From VRUE01 sp963725085 (GTDB lineage Bacteria > Actinomycetota > Thermoleophilia > Solirubrobacterales > 70-9), in NCBI GenBank assembly GCA_963725085.1, contig CAVRXM010000003.1, positions 1-64,000 on the forward strand: a stretch of DNA of 64,000 nucleotides, read 5' to 3'. Position 1 is the first letter of the stretch; every line of letters starts with the position of its first letter. Position numbers and translations under genes: made by a program. Of this stretch, positions 1 to 9,533 are shown in pieces. Below the pieces are notes generated by a model. That model was not told where the DNA came from. It saw nothing but the letters and a program-made list of their open reading frames with translations, and ran no database searches.

Positions 1-1091
1 TCTACGACGAATCCGACGGCTGGTATCGGCTCGCCCGCGGGGTGATGCGCCGCCCGGTCAGGGTCGCCGTCGCCAGCGCCGCGCTGATGCTGGCCGCGGC
101 GACCCCGCTGCTCTGGTCGACGCTGACCGGGCCGAGCGCCGAAGCGGTTCCCCCCAACGTCCCCTCCTACGACGCCTACAAGTACCTCGACGCCCACTAC
201 CCGCGCGAACTGACCGAGGCGGTGACGGTCACAATCGACGGCAAGGCCTCGAGGGCGGAGCTGGCCGCCTTCGGGCGCCGGCTCGCCGGGCTGGATGGCG
301 TCGTCAGCAGGTCCCCATTCGCTCCGGCCGGCAAGGGCGTCGCCTACGCCAACCTCGGGCTCGACAGCCCCGCGCTCAGCGGCCGCTCCCAGGACATCGT
401 CCAAGCGATCCGCGACCTGCCGCCACCCGGATCGGCCTCGGTCCTCGTCTCCGGCAACACCGCCGGTTTCCTCGACCTCAAGTCGAGCCTGCTCGACAAC
501 GCGCCGCTGGTCGTCGCGATCGTCGCCCTGACGACCCTGGTGATCCTCTTCCTCCTGACCGGTTCGGTCCTGCTGCCGGTGAAGACGCTGGTGATGAACT
601 CGCTGACCCTGGGCGCGACCCTCGGAATCCTCGTCCTCGCCTTCCAGGAAGGCTGGCTCGATGGGGTCATGGACTACACCGGCCCGGCGGCGATCGAGAC
701 CGTCAGCCTCGTCTTCCTCTTCGCGGTCCTCTTCGGCCTCGCCACCGACTACGCGGTGCTGGTGATGGCGCGGATCAAGGAACGCCACGACCTCGGCGAC
801 AGCAACGAGGACGCGGTCGCGACCGGAATCGCCCGCACCGGCCGCGTGATCACCGCCGCCGCGCTGGCGATCGCGATCGTCTTCTTTGCCTTCAGCGTCA
901 GCTCGGTCTTCTTCGTCAAGCAGATCGCGATCGGGATGGCGGTCGGGGTGCTGCTGGATGCGACGATCGTCCGCGCCCTCCTCGTCCCCTCGCTGATGCG
1001 CCTGTTCGGCGAGTGGAACTGGTGGGCGCCGGCCCCACTGCGCCGGGTCCAGGAGAGGTTCGGCTTCTCCGAGGCCGAGGCCGAGGCCTGA
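1..1091 (+). CDS. MMPL/RND-family transporter, C-terminal part (5' end outside window)
   Basis: The frame is open from base 3 (reads YDESDGWYRLARGVMRRP) to a TGA at 1089-1091, so the N-terminus lies before the window; the ATG at 42 is internal. What remains is an extracytoplasmic stretch after one membrane segment, then about five closely spaced hydrophobic segments (roughly 470-560, 595-660, 690-760, 850-925 and 930-985) with the FGLATDYAVLVMARIKE signature typical of the second half of MMPL proteins. The family exports lipids or hydrophobic compounds using the proton gradient. A second, complete MMPL gene lies at 14932. Family is clear; substrate cannot be told from sequence. The final residues are an EAEAEA tail. 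Confidence 0.9.
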   Translation, partial: YDESDGWYRLARGVMRRPVRVAVASAALMLAAATPLLWSTLTGPSAEAVPPNVPSYDAYKYLDAHYPRELTEAVTVTIDGKASRAELAAFGRRLAGLDGVVSRSPFAPAGKGVAYANLGLDSPALSGRSQDIVQAIRDLPPPGSASVLVSGNTAGFLDLKSSLLDNAPLVVAIVALTTLVILFLLTGSVLLPVKTLVMNSLTLGATLGILVLAFQEGWLDGVMDYTGPAAIETVSLVFLFAVLFGLATDYAVLVMARIKERHDLGDSNEDAVATGIARTGRVITAAALAIAIVFFAFSVSSVFFVKQIAIGMAVGVLLDATIVRALLVPSLMRLFGEWNWWAPAPLRRVQERFGFSEAEAEA

Positions 1092-1121
1092 GGCCGGCAC
1101 CCTCGAATCAGGCGGCGCCCT

Positions 1122-1158
1122 CATCAAGTTGACCCGGAAATGGAGGGTCAACTTGATG
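1122..1158. repeat. Perfect 14-bp inverted repeat, possible terminator
   Basis: CATCAAGTTGACCC (1122-1135) and its exact reverse complement (1145-1158) are separated by 9 nt. It lies about 30 bp after the MMPL stop and about 100 bp before tetR. There is no T-run after it, so a factor-independent terminator is only one reading; a protein-binding site is the other. Confidence 0.6.
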
Positions 1159-1219
1159 GACATGGGCGAAGCGCCGGCCGAGCGGACAGGTGTGAGGTTC
1201 CTGAGTGCGATCGGTCACA

Positions 1220-1249
1220 TTACCGCCATATAAATTTATAGTCGGGTAA
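1220..1249. promoter_or_regulatory. Palindromic operator/promoter before tetR
   Basis: A 30-bp near-palindrome with a perfect 12-bp core TATAAATTTATA (1229-1240) and outer arms TTACC (1220-1224) and GGTAA (1245-1249). It is a striking AT island in GC-rich DNA and ends 11 bp before the ATG at 1261. Position and symmetry suit a TetR dimer site overlapping the promoter, implying autoregulation and control of the fatty-acid operon that follows. Binding is inferred. Confidence 0.7.
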
Positions 1250-1260
1250 CGTCATTGGCG

Positions 1261-1923
1261 ATGGCGGCGTCGCCGACACCCCGCACCCGGCTCTCGCGGG
1301 CCGACCGGATGGAGCAGACCCTCGAGGTCGCCCACGACCTGTTCGCCGCCCGCGGCTACGCGGCGGTGACGATGGACGACATCGCCGCCGCCGTCGGGGT
1401 CACCAAGCCACTCCTCTACAACTACTTCGGCAACAAGGAGAGGCTCTACGTCGCCTGCATGGAACGGGCGGGGGACGCGTTGTTCGCGACGATCGAAGAG
1501 ACGGTCCGTCCCAGCTCCAACCCCGGCGACCTCCTCAACGATGGGCTGCGGGCCTTCTTCGCGTTCCTCGACGCCGACCGCGCCGCCTGGGCGGTCCTCT
1601 TCGACGAGACCCTGCCGCAGAGCGGGGTCGTCGCCGACCGGGTCGCCGACTACCGCGGCCGACTCCTCGAGCTCGTCGCCGAATCGCTCCTCGCCCAGCT
1701 TCCGCCGCGCCGGCGCGATGCCGCCAGCACCGAGGTCGAGGCCCTCTCGACCGCGCTGATGGGCGCCGCCGAGGCGCTCGCCCGCTGGTGGCTGCGGACC
1801 GAGGCCGTCTCCGCCCAGGAGGCGGCCGAGCTCCTGATCTCGACGATCGAGCCCGGCCTGCGGCAGCGCTCGGCGCCGGCCACCCGAGGTTCCAAATCGA
1901 AATCGAAAGGTGATCGCAGTTGA
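1261..1923 (+). CDS. TetR-family regulator of the fatty-acid operon
   Basis: 220-residue TetR protein. Residues about 15-62 form the DNA-binding domain, with the helix-turn-helix MDDIAAAVGVTKPLLYNYF followed by the family's GNKERLY. The rest is an all-helical ligand domain without recognisable specificity. An in-frame TTG at 1255 is an alternative start; ATG 1261 is preferred for codon type, though neither has a good Shine-Dalgarno. The stop overlaps the TTG start of the thiolase gene by four bases, so it heads the operon it probably controls, and the palindrome at 1220-1249 is its likely operator. By analogy with FadR/KstR-type regulators the ligand may be an acyl-CoA (inference). Confidence 0.9.
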   Translation: MAASPTPRTRLSRADRMEQTLEVAHDLFAARGYAAVTMDDIAAAVGVTKPLLYNYFGNKERLYVACMERAGDALFATIEETVRPSSNPGDLLNDGLRAFFAFLDADRAAWAVLFDETLPQSGVVADRVADYRGRLLELVAESLLAQLPPRRRDAASTEVEALSTALMGAAEALARWWLRTEAVSAQEAAELLISTIEPGLRQRSAPATRGSKSKSKGDRS

Positions 1924-3209
1924 TCGACAAACCCCGCAGGGTCGCCGTCCTCGGCGGCAACCGGATTCCGTTCGCGCGCTCCGACTCCGCCTACGCGCAC
2001 GCGTCCAACCAGGACATGCTCACCGCCGCCCTCGACGGCCTGATCGACCGCTACGGGCTCGAGGGCGAGACGCTCGGCGAGGTCGCGGGCGGCGCCGTCC
2101 TCAAGCACTCCCACGACCGCGACCTGACCCGCGAGAGCGTGCTCGGCACCCGGCTCGCGCCGGAGACCCCCGCCTACGACGTCCAGCAGGCGTGCGGGAC
2201 CGGGCTCGAGACGACGATCCTGGTCGCCAACAAGATCGCCCTCGGCCAGATCGACGCCGGCGATCGCCTGCGGCGCCGACACCACCTCCGACGCCCCGAT
2301 CGGCCTCAACGAGCAGCTTCGCGAGACGCTGCTCGAGGCGAACCGCCAGCGCTCGACGGCCGGCAAGCTGAAGGCGCTGACCCGGGTCCGGCCCGGCCAC
2401 GTCGTCCCCGCGATCCCCCGCAACGAGGAGCCGCGCACCGGCCTCTCGATGGGAGAGCACTGCGCGCTCATGGCGGCCGATTGGGACATCGGCCGCGCCG
2501 AGCAGGACGAGCTCGCGGTCGCCAGCCACCGCGCCCTCGCCGCCGCCTACGAGCGGGGCTTCCTCGACGACCTCACCACCCCCTACCTCGGGCTCGAGCG
2601 CGACCAGAACCTGCGCCCCGACTCCGACCCCGAGAAGCTGGCGAAGCTGAAGCCGGTGTTCGGCGGCCCGGAGGGGACGATGACCGCCGCCAACTCGACG
2701 CCGCTCAGCGACGGCGCCTCCGCCGTCCTGCTCGCCTCCGAGGAGTGGGCGGCCGCGCACGACCTGCCGGTCCTCGCCTACATCACCGAGGCGCAGACGG
2801 CGGCGGTCGACCACGTCCACAAGCGCGAGGGGCTGCTGATGGCGCCGGCCTACGCGATGCCGCGGATGCTCGACCGCGCCGGCGTCGGGCTCGGCGAGTT
2901 CGACTACTACGAGATCCACGAGGCGTTCGCGGCCCAGGTCCTCTGCACGCTGAAGGCCTGGGAGGACCCCGAGTTCTGCCGCGAGCGGCTCGGGCGCGAC
3001 GAGCCGCTCGGCTCGATCGACCGCGCCAAGCTCAACGTCAACGGCGGCTCGCTGGCGGCCGGCCACCCGTTCGCCGCGACCGGCGGCCGGATCGTCGCCG
3101 GGCTCGCCAAGCAGCTGAGCGCGAACGGCGGCGGCAGTGGCGTGATCAGCATCTGCGCCGCCGGCGGCCAGGGCGTCGTCGCGATCCTCGAGGCGGGCGG
3201 AAGCGATGA
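1920..3209 (+). CDS. Acetyl-CoA C-acyltransferase (thiolase), frameshifted
   Basis: Thiolase of the FadA type, the last step of beta-oxidation (3-ketoacyl-CoA to acetyl-CoA plus shortened acyl-CoA). The acylated cysteine is in QQACGTGLETT (about residue 92). The C-terminal half carries IHEAFAAQ, NVNGGSLAAGHPFAATGGR (catalytic His) and the second catalytic Cys in ISICAAGGQG. The frame breaks near 2262: GQIDAG must be joined to IACGADTTSDAP by ignoring one base (ggc-g-atc). The C-terminal frame then has no stop until 3321. If two more surplus bases lie just before the end, the gene would stop at the TGA 3207-3209, overlapping the next ATG as ATGA, which is the end given here. Start TTG at 1920 overlaps tetR; GAAAGG lies upstream. 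Confidence 0.85.
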   Translation: MIDKPRRVAVLGGNRIPFARSDSAYAHASNQDMLTAALDGLIDRYGLEGETLGEVAGGAVLKHSHDRDLTRESVLGTRLAPETPAYDVQQACGTGLETTILVANKIALGQIDAGDRLRRRHHLRRPDRPQRAASRDAARGEPPALDGRQAEGADPGPARPRRPRDPPQRGAAHRPLDGRALRAHGGRLGHRPRRAGRARGRQPPRPRRRLRAGLPRRPHHPLPRARARPEPAPRLRPREAGEAEAGVRRPGGDDDRRQLDAAQRRRLRRPARLRGVGGRARPAGPRLHHRGADGGGRPRPQARGAADGAGLRDAADARPRRRRARRVRLLRDPRGVRGPGPLHAEGLGGPRVLPRAARARRAARLDRPRQAQRQRRLAGGRPPVRRDRRPDRRRARQAAERERRRQWRDQHLRRRRPGRRRDPRGGRKR

Positions 3210-4532
3210 GCGACCGCTACGCACAGCTCGTCAACGCCCCCGTTCGCCTCGACGCTGGCGAAGCAGCTCGGCCTGCCGCAGCCGGTCGAGCTCGAGCGCT
3301 TCCGGCCGGGCGCGCCGGTGATCTCGGGCCAGGTGCTCTCCGGGTCGGCTCCCGAGGGCCGGCTGATCAAGCACGCCCGCACGGTCCTCGACCAGATCGG
3401 GGTCGAACGCGGCGGCGCCGAGGGGAAGGTCAAGGCCCTCGTCTTCGACGCCTCCGGGATCTCCGACTCGACCGAGCTGGTCGAGCTCCAGCGCTTCTTC
3501 TACCCCGCGATCGGCCGGCTCGAGCGCTGCGGCCGGGTCGTCGTCCTCGGCACCGAGCCGAGCGAGGCGGGGTCGGCCCGGGCCCACACCGCGCAGCGGG
3601 CGCTCGAGGGCTTCACCCGGTCGCTGGCGAAGGAGATCGGCGGTCGCGGCTCGACCGCGCAGCTGGTTCTCGTCTCCCCCGGCGGCGAGGAGCAGCTCGC
3701 CTCGACCCTGCGCTTCCTGCTCTCGCCGCGGTCGGCCTACGTCTCCGGCCAGGTCGTCCGGGTCGGCCCCGGCGTCGCCGACGCCCCCGAACTCGACTGG
3801 GACAGGCCGCTCGACGGCCGCCGGGCGCTGGTCACCGGCGCCTCGCGCGGGATCGGCGCCGCGATCGCCGAGGTCCTCGCCCGCGATGGCGCCCACGTGA
3901 TCGGCCTCGACATCCCGCCCGCGGCCGAGGAGCTCCGCCGGCTGACCGACGAGCTCGGAGGCGACGCGATCGACCTCGACATCACCGCCGAGGACGCCCC
4001 GGCCCGGATCGCCGACGGCGTCGGCGAGGGCCTCGATGTCCTCGTCCACAACGCCGGCGTCACCCTCGACCGGACGATCGCGAAGATGCCGGAGGAGCGC
4101 TGGACGAAATTGATGGAGATCAATCTCTCCAGCGAGGAGCGGATCAACGACACCCTGCTCGACCGCGGCCTGCTCCGGCCCAACGGCCGGATCGTCTGCG
4201 TCTCCTCGATGTCGGGAATCGCCGGCAACTCGGGCCAGACCAACTACGCGACCTCGAAGGCGGGCGTGATCGGGATGGTCGAGGCGATGGCCCCCGAGCT
4301 CGCCGGGCGGGGAGCGACGATCAACGCCGTCGCGCCGGGCTTCATCGAGACGAAGATGACCGCGGCGATGCCGTTCGGCCCGCGCGAAGCGGGGCGCCGG
4401 CTCAGCAGCCTGTCCCAGGGCGGGCTGCCGGTCGACGTCGCCGAGACGATCGCCTGGTTCGCGAGCCCCGGCTCGACCGGCGTAAACGGCAACACCGTCC
4501 GTGTCTGCGGCCAGAACCTGCTGGGGGCCTAG
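3206..4532 (+). CDS. 3-oxoacyl-ACP reductase, FabG4-like long SDR, frameshifted
   Basis: About 441 residues once one surplus base near 3242 is ignored (NAP then FASTLAKQLG). The N-terminal ~200 residues (AKQLGLPQPVELERFRPG onward) match the extra flavodoxin-like domain of the high-molecular-weight mycobacterial FabG4. The C-terminal half is a classical short-chain dehydrogenase with the nucleotide motif TGASRGIGAAIAEVLA and catalytic Ser plus YATSK (YxxxK). It reduces 3-ketoacyl thioesters, or oxidises 3-hydroxyacyl-CoA in beta-oxidation, with NAD(P)H. Between thiolase and MaoC it completes a hydratase-dehydrogenase-thiolase set. The ATG overlaps the possible thiolase stop; TAG at 4530-4532. 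Confidence 0.87.
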
Positions 4533-4534
4533 GG

Positions 4535-5456
4535 ATGAGCACCCGCACGCTCGAGAGCCCGCCCAGCATCCTGCCGCTCTACGCCCGGGCGGCGGCGCCG
4601 ATGATCCCCGGCGCCTCGCTGCTGCCCGGCATCCCCGGCGGCGGCGGCGAGATCCCCGAGCTCGAGCTCGAGCTCACCGGGGTCACGGCCGACGCGGCGC
4701 AGGTCGCCGCCTACGCCAAGGTCTGCGGGTTCGCGCTCCGCGACCACCTCCCCCCCACCTATCCGCACATCCTCGCCTTCCCGCTGCAGATGGCGGTCAT
4801 GGCCGACGGCAGCTTCCCGTTCGGCGCCGTCGGCCTGGTCCACATCGAGAACACGATCACCCAGCACCGGCGGATCGGGATCGACGAGGAGCTGCGGCTG
4901 ACCGTCCGCCCGACCGGGCTCGAGCCGCACCCGAGCGGCCGCACCTTCAGCCTCGTGACCGAGGCCTGGGTCGGGCGCCAGAAGGCCTGGGAGGAGGTCA
5001 GCACGATGCTCCGCCGCGGCGGCGGCGAGCAAATCGGCGGCGAGGAACCGACGCGACGAGGACGCCGGCGGCGAGCTCGCCGTGAGCGCCGAGTGGCGCC
5101 TCGGCGGCGATCTCGGCCGCCGCTACGCGGCCGTCTCCGGCGACCGCAACCCGATCCACATGCATGCCTGGTCCGCGAAGCCGCTCGGCTTCAAGCAGGC
5201 GATCGCGCACGGGATGTGGACCAAGGCACGCTGCCTGGCCGCGGTCGAGAGCCGCCTCCCCGACGCCTTCCGCGTCGACGTCAGGTTCCGCAAGCCGATC
5301 TTCCTTCCCGGCCGGGTCGAGTTCCTGGTCGATGCCGAGGGCGACAAGGAGATCGCCTTCGCGGTGCGTGACGCAAAGCGACAGACCCCCCACCTCGACG
5401 GCCGCGCCAAGCGGGTCGAGGCCAAAACCAGAAGCGAGAGGAAGCAGCCCCAGTGA
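4535..5456 (+). CDS. MaoC-like (R)-enoyl-CoA hydratase, frameshifted
   Basis: Double-hotdog MaoC protein of about 306 residues if one surplus base near 5040-5060 is ignored. The N-terminal hotdog (to about residue 165) is the degenerate half. The C-terminal hotdog carries the hydratase signature GDRNPIHMHAWSAKPLGF followed by IAHGMW, giving the Asp-x4-His dyad. It hydrates trans-2-enoyl-CoA or dehydrates 3-hydroxyacyl-CoA. ATG 4535 lies 2 nt after fabG and the TGA (5454-5456) overlaps the GTG of the next gene, so translation is coupled. The junction of the two frames falls in a poorly conserved linker, so the exact position of the surplus base is uncertain. Confidence 0.85.
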
Positions 5457-6791
5457 ACGAAAACGGCAACAGCGCCAGCGCCGGCGACCGCGGCATGGGA
5501 GTCGCCCTGCGGACGCTCAACAAGCTGGCCGGCTCGAGCCTGCTCGACCGGATCGGCATCCGCAAGCAGTTCGAGCGAATGGTCTTCACGTCGACGAAGG
5601 GCGGGTTCCGCTCGGCGACGGCCGCCGCGCGGACCTTCAAGGCCGCGCAGAAGCTCGGCAAACCGGCGCGCCAGCGCAGCGGCAAGGCACGCGACCTCTT
5701 CGACCTCACCCCCGACGACGAGCAGCAGATGTTCGAGGAGGCGGTGCGCGACTTCGCCGCCGAGCGGGTCCGCCCCGCCGCCCAGGAGGCGGACGCCGAC
5801 CGCGCGACCCCGCCGGAGCTGCTGGCCCAGGCGAACGAGCTCGGCATCAACATGCTCGGAGTCCCCTCCGAGCTCGAAGGCGTGATGGAGGAGCAGTCGG
5901 CGGTCGCCGGCGTCCTGATCGGCGAGGCCCTCGCCCACGGCGACATGGGGGTCGCGTACGCCGCCCTCGCCCCCGGCGCGGTCGCGACCGCGATCGGCCG
6001 CTGGGGCACCGCCGATCAGGAGTCGGCCTACCTGCCCGCCTTCACCGGCGAGGACACGCCGGCGGCGGCGCTCGCGATCCTCGAGCCGAGGCCGCTCTTC
6101 AACCCGCTCGAGCTCGAGACCAAGGCCCGCCGCGACGGCGGCGACTGGGTCATCGACGGCACCAAGTCGCTGCTCGCCCGGGCGAGGGAGTGCGAGCTCT
6201 TCGTCGTCGCCGCCGACGCCGAGGGGATCGGGCCGGCGCTGTTCGTCGTCGAGTCCGGCGGCGACGGTCTCGCGATCGAGGACGAGCCGGCGATGGGGCT
6301 GCGCCCGGCGGCCACCGGGCGGCTGCTGCTCGACGGCGCCCGCGTCCCCGCCGGCGCGCTGATGGCCGAGGGCGAGGCCGGCGCCTACGCCGAGTGCGTC
6401 CAGCGGGCGCGGATCGCCTGGTGCGCGCTCGCGGTCGGCGACCTCGCAGGCCGTCCTCGACTACGTGATCCCCTACGTCAACGAGCGCACGGCCTTCGGC
6501 GAACCGATCTCCAACCGCCAGGCGGTCGCCTTCGCGGTGTCCAACATCGGGATCGAGTCCGACGCGATGCGGCTGGTGACCTACCGGGCCGCGAGCCGCG
6601 CCGACCAGGGCAAGGAGTTCGGCCACGAGGCCGCCCTGGCGCGGCGGCTGAGCGCCGCCAAGGGAATGCAGATCGGGTCCGACGGGGTCCAGCTCCTCGG
6701 CGGCCACGGCTTCGTCAAGGAGCACCCGGTGGAGCGCTGGTACCGAGACCTCCGCGCAGCGGGCGTGATGGAGGGCGCCCTGCTCGCCTAG
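5453..6791 (+). CDS. Acyl-CoA dehydrogenase family protein, frameshifted
   Basis: About 445 residues. An N-terminal extension of about 80 residues precedes a normal ACAD N-terminal helical domain (FEEAVRDFAAERVRPAAQEADADR), middle beta domain and C-terminal four-helix bundle. Near 6440 one surplus base (ggc-g-acc) separates ...ALAVG from TSQAVLDYVIPYVNERTAFG. QLLGGHGFVKEHPVERWYRD near the end is the usual FAD/subunit-contact motif. The protein stops soon after (MEGALLA), so the typical C-terminal helix is short. The usual role is FAD-dependent alpha,beta-desaturation of acyl-CoA; the divergent N-terminus and the paralogue next door suggest a heteromeric or specialised pair (inference). GTG start overlaps the MaoC stop. 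Confidence 0.85.
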
Positions 6792-6831
6792 GGAGCGCGC
6801 GATCCATTTCTTCTAGAGCGAAAGGCAGACG

Positions 6832-8046
6832 ATGATCAATCTCGAGACACCGAAGAAGTTCAAGCCCCTCGTCAGCCAGGCGCACCAGGTCGCGACCGAG
6901 GTCCTGCGTCCGATCTCGCGCAAGTACGACGCCGAAGAGCACGCCTACCCGAAGGAGCTCGACATGCTCGCCGCCGTCATCGAGGGCGTAAACGAGGGCG
7001 GCGAACTCGGCGGCGCCGGCGCCGGCGGGGTCAAACGCGACTCCGAGAACGGCGCCGAGCAGGGGAACCGCAACGGCTCCAACCTGGCGACCGTCCTCAG
7101 CATCATGGAGATGTGCTGGGGCGACGTCGGCCTCACCCTGACCCTGCCGAACCAGGGGCTCGGCAACTCGGCGATCGTCTCGGTCGCGAGCGAGGAGCAG
7201 CTCGAGCTCTACGGCGGCAAGTGGGCGGCGATGGCGATCACCGAGCCCGAGGCGGGCTCGGACTCGGCCGCGATCCGCACCACCGCCGAGCTCGACGGTG
7301 ACGAATACGTCCTCAACGGCGAGAAGATCTTCGTCACCTCGGGGGACCGGGCCGACCTGATCGTCGTCTGGGCATCGCTCGACCGCTCGCAGGGGCGGGC
7401 GGCGATCAAGTCGTTCATCGTCGAGCGCGACAACCCGGGGCTGAAGCTCGACCGGCTCGAGCACAAGCTCGGGATCCGGGCGTCCGACACCGCCAACTTC
7501 ATCCTCCAGGACTGCCGAGTGCCGAAGGAGGCGCTGCTCGGCAGCCCCGAGATCGACACCAAGCGCGGCTTCGGCGGCGTGATGCAGACGTTCGACAACA
7601 CCCGGCCGCTGGTCGGGGCGATGGCGGTCGGCGTCACCCGTGCCGCGCTCGAGGAGACGCACAGGCTCCTGACCGAGGCGGGGGTCGAGATCGACGACAC
7701 CGCGCCGGCGCTCTCGCAGTCGGCCGCCGCCGCCCGCTTCGGAGAGATGGAGGCCGACTACGAGGCGGCCCGCCTGCTGACCCTGCAGGCCGCCTGGATG
7801 GCGGACAACTCGAAGCCGAACTCGCTGCAGGCCTCGATGGCGAAGGCGAAGGCGGGGCGCACCTGCGTCGACGTCACCCTCGGCTGCGTCGAGCTCTGCG
7901 GCAGCGTCGGCTACGGCGAGAACAACCTGCTCGAGAAGTGGGCGCGCGACGCCAAGATCCTCGACCTGTTCGAGGGGACGCAGCAGATCCAGCTGCTGAT
8001 CGTCGCCCGCCAGCTGCTCGGCAAGACCTCGGCGGAACTGCGCTAG
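6832..8046 (+). CDS. Acyl-CoA dehydrogenase
   Basis: Intact 404-residue ACAD. N-terminal helical domain to about residue 130, middle domain with MAITEPEAGSDSAAIRTTA (flavin/substrate motif), C-terminal bundle ending DLFEGTQQIQLLIVARQLLG; the Glu of FEGT is at the usual catalytic position. An insertion rich in Gly/Asn (GGVKRDSENGAEQGNRNGSN, about residues 63-82) interrupts the N-terminal domain. It catalyses the first oxidation of beta-oxidation and passes electrons to ETF. Preceded by a 40-nt gap with AAAGG 9 nt before the ATG, so it may have its own ribosome loading within the operon. Confidence 0.93.
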   Translation: MINLETPKKFKPLVSQAHQVATEVLRPISRKYDAEEHAYPKELDMLAAVIEGVNEGGELGGAGAGGVKRDSENGAEQGNRNGSNLATVLSIMEMCWGDVGLTLTLPNQGLGNSAIVSVASEEQLELYGGKWAAMAITEPEAGSDSAAIRTTAELDGDEYVLNGEKIFVTSGDRADLIVVWASLDRSQGRAAIKSFIVERDNPGLKLDRLEHKLGIRASDTANFILQDCRVPKEALLGSPEIDTKRGFGGVMQTFDNTRPLVGAMAVGVTRAALEETHRLLTEAGVEIDDTAPALSQSAAAARFGEMEADYEAARLLTLQAAWMADNSKPNSLQASMAKAKAGRTCVDVTLGCVELCGSVGYGENNLLEKWARDAKILDLFEGTQQIQLLIVARQLLGKTSAELR

Positions 8047-8074
8047 CGGCGGGCGCTGCGGCAGACTGCCGCCC

Positions 8075-9524
8075 GTGAACTTCATCGAGGAAGTCGTCGA
8101 AGCGTTCCCCGCCGCGCGCCGGGCGCTGATCGAGGTCGACGCCGGCGGCGAGGTTCACGTCCACCACTTCGGCGAGCTGTTCGCGCGCTCGGCCGGGCTC
8201 TCGGGCGCGTTCGCGGCGCGAGGGGTCGAGCGCGGCGACGTCGTGATGACCCTTGTCGGCAGCCGGGTCGAGTGGGTGCTGGCGATGCTCGCCTGTTGGC
8301 GGATGGGCGCGGTGGCGCTTCCCTGCAACCCCCAGCTTCGCCGCAAGGACCTCGATCTGCGGGCGGCCGCAGCAAACCCGAAGCTCGCGGTCGGCGAGGA
8401 GAGCCACCTCGGGGAGCTGCCGGACGGCATTCCCTACATGGACATGGACGACATCGCCCGGGTCCTCGACGAGGACCTCGACCAGGAGACGCCGGCGGAG
8501 GTCGCCGACCTCGCCGCCGACCGACCCGGCGGCGATCGTCTTCACGTCGGGCACGACCGGGGCGCCGCGCGGGGTCGTCTACCCGCAGCGCTACCTGCGC
8601 GGACAGCGGACCCAGGCCGAGCACTGGTTCGGCTCCCGCGAGGGCGAGATCGCCTGGTGCACGGCGGCGCCCGGCTGGTCGAAGTCGACCCGCAACGCAT
8701 TCGTCGCCCCCTGGCTGACCGGCGCCGTCGCCATCCTCCACGATGGGCGGTTCGACCCCGACGAGCGGCTCCGCCTCTGCGCCGAGCTCGGCGTCAACGT
8801 CCTCTGCCAGGCCCCGACCGAGTACCGGATGCTGGCAAAGCGGGTGGAGCTCGCCCCGATTCCCTCGCTGCGCCGCCTCGTCTCCGCCGGCGAGCCGATC
8901 GAGCCGGAGGCGATCCGCCTCTTTCGCGGGCGGATGGGCCTGCCGATCGGCGACGGCTACGGCCAGACTGAGACCGGCGCGATCGCCGGGATGTCGCCCG
9001 ACGAGGACGACCCGGCGCGCGACGGGTCGATGGGCCGGCCGCTGCCGAGGCTGAAGACGAGGATCCTCGACGGCGAGCTCCAGCTGCGCGCCTCGAGCTC
9101 GGAGACGTTCTTCGACCACTACCTCGATGGCGAGCGCTTCGAGGGCGAGTGGTGGGCTACCGGCGACCTCGTCCGCGAGGACGGGGACGGCTACCTCTGG
9201 TTCGAGGGCCGGAACGACGATCTGATCCTCTCCTCCGGCTACCGGATCGGGCCGTTCGAGGTCGAGTCTGCGCTCGTCTCCCACCCGGCGGTGACCGAGG
9301 CGGCGGCGGTCGCGGCGCCCGACCCCGAGCGCGGCTCAGTGGTCCGGGCGATCGTCGTCCTCGCCGCCGGCGGCGAGCCCTCCGAGGAGCTCGCCCGCGA
9401 GCTCCAGGACCACGTCAAAGCCCAGACCGCGCCCTACAAGTACCCGCGCATCGTCGAGTTCGCGGAGGAGCTGCCGAAGACGCCGAGCGGCAAGATCAGG
9501 CGGGCCGAGCTCCGTCGCAGCTAG
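8075..9524 (+). CDS. Acyl-CoA synthetase (AMP-forming), frameshifted
   Basis: About 482-residue ANL-superfamily ligase. The surplus base is at about 8519 (gcc-g-acc): VADLAA must be joined to TDPAAIVFTSGTTGAPRG, the P-loop-like AMP-binding motif. Further motifs: GDGYGQTETG, ATGDLVREDGDGYLWFEGR (hinge/aspartate) and the catalytic lysine in PKTPSGKIRRAELR. It activates medium-chain or aromatic carboxylates to acyl-CoA, feeding the dehydrogenases upstream. GTG start at 8075, 28 nt after the ACAD stop. It resembles medium-chain acyl-CoA ligases more than long-chain FadD, but substrate is not decided by sequence. Confidence 0.88.
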
Positions 9525-9533
9525 TCTGCCCGG

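Noticed and set aside
1122..1158. Inverted repeat as the end of an insertion sequence
   Set aside because: No transposase remnant or target duplication nearby, and it is unlike the ends of the IS at 42806.
2262..8519. Beta-oxidation operon as a decaying pseudogene cluster
   Set aside because: All conserved blocks are intact on both sides of each break and no nonsense or missing segment is seen; one-base surplus fits error in the data better.
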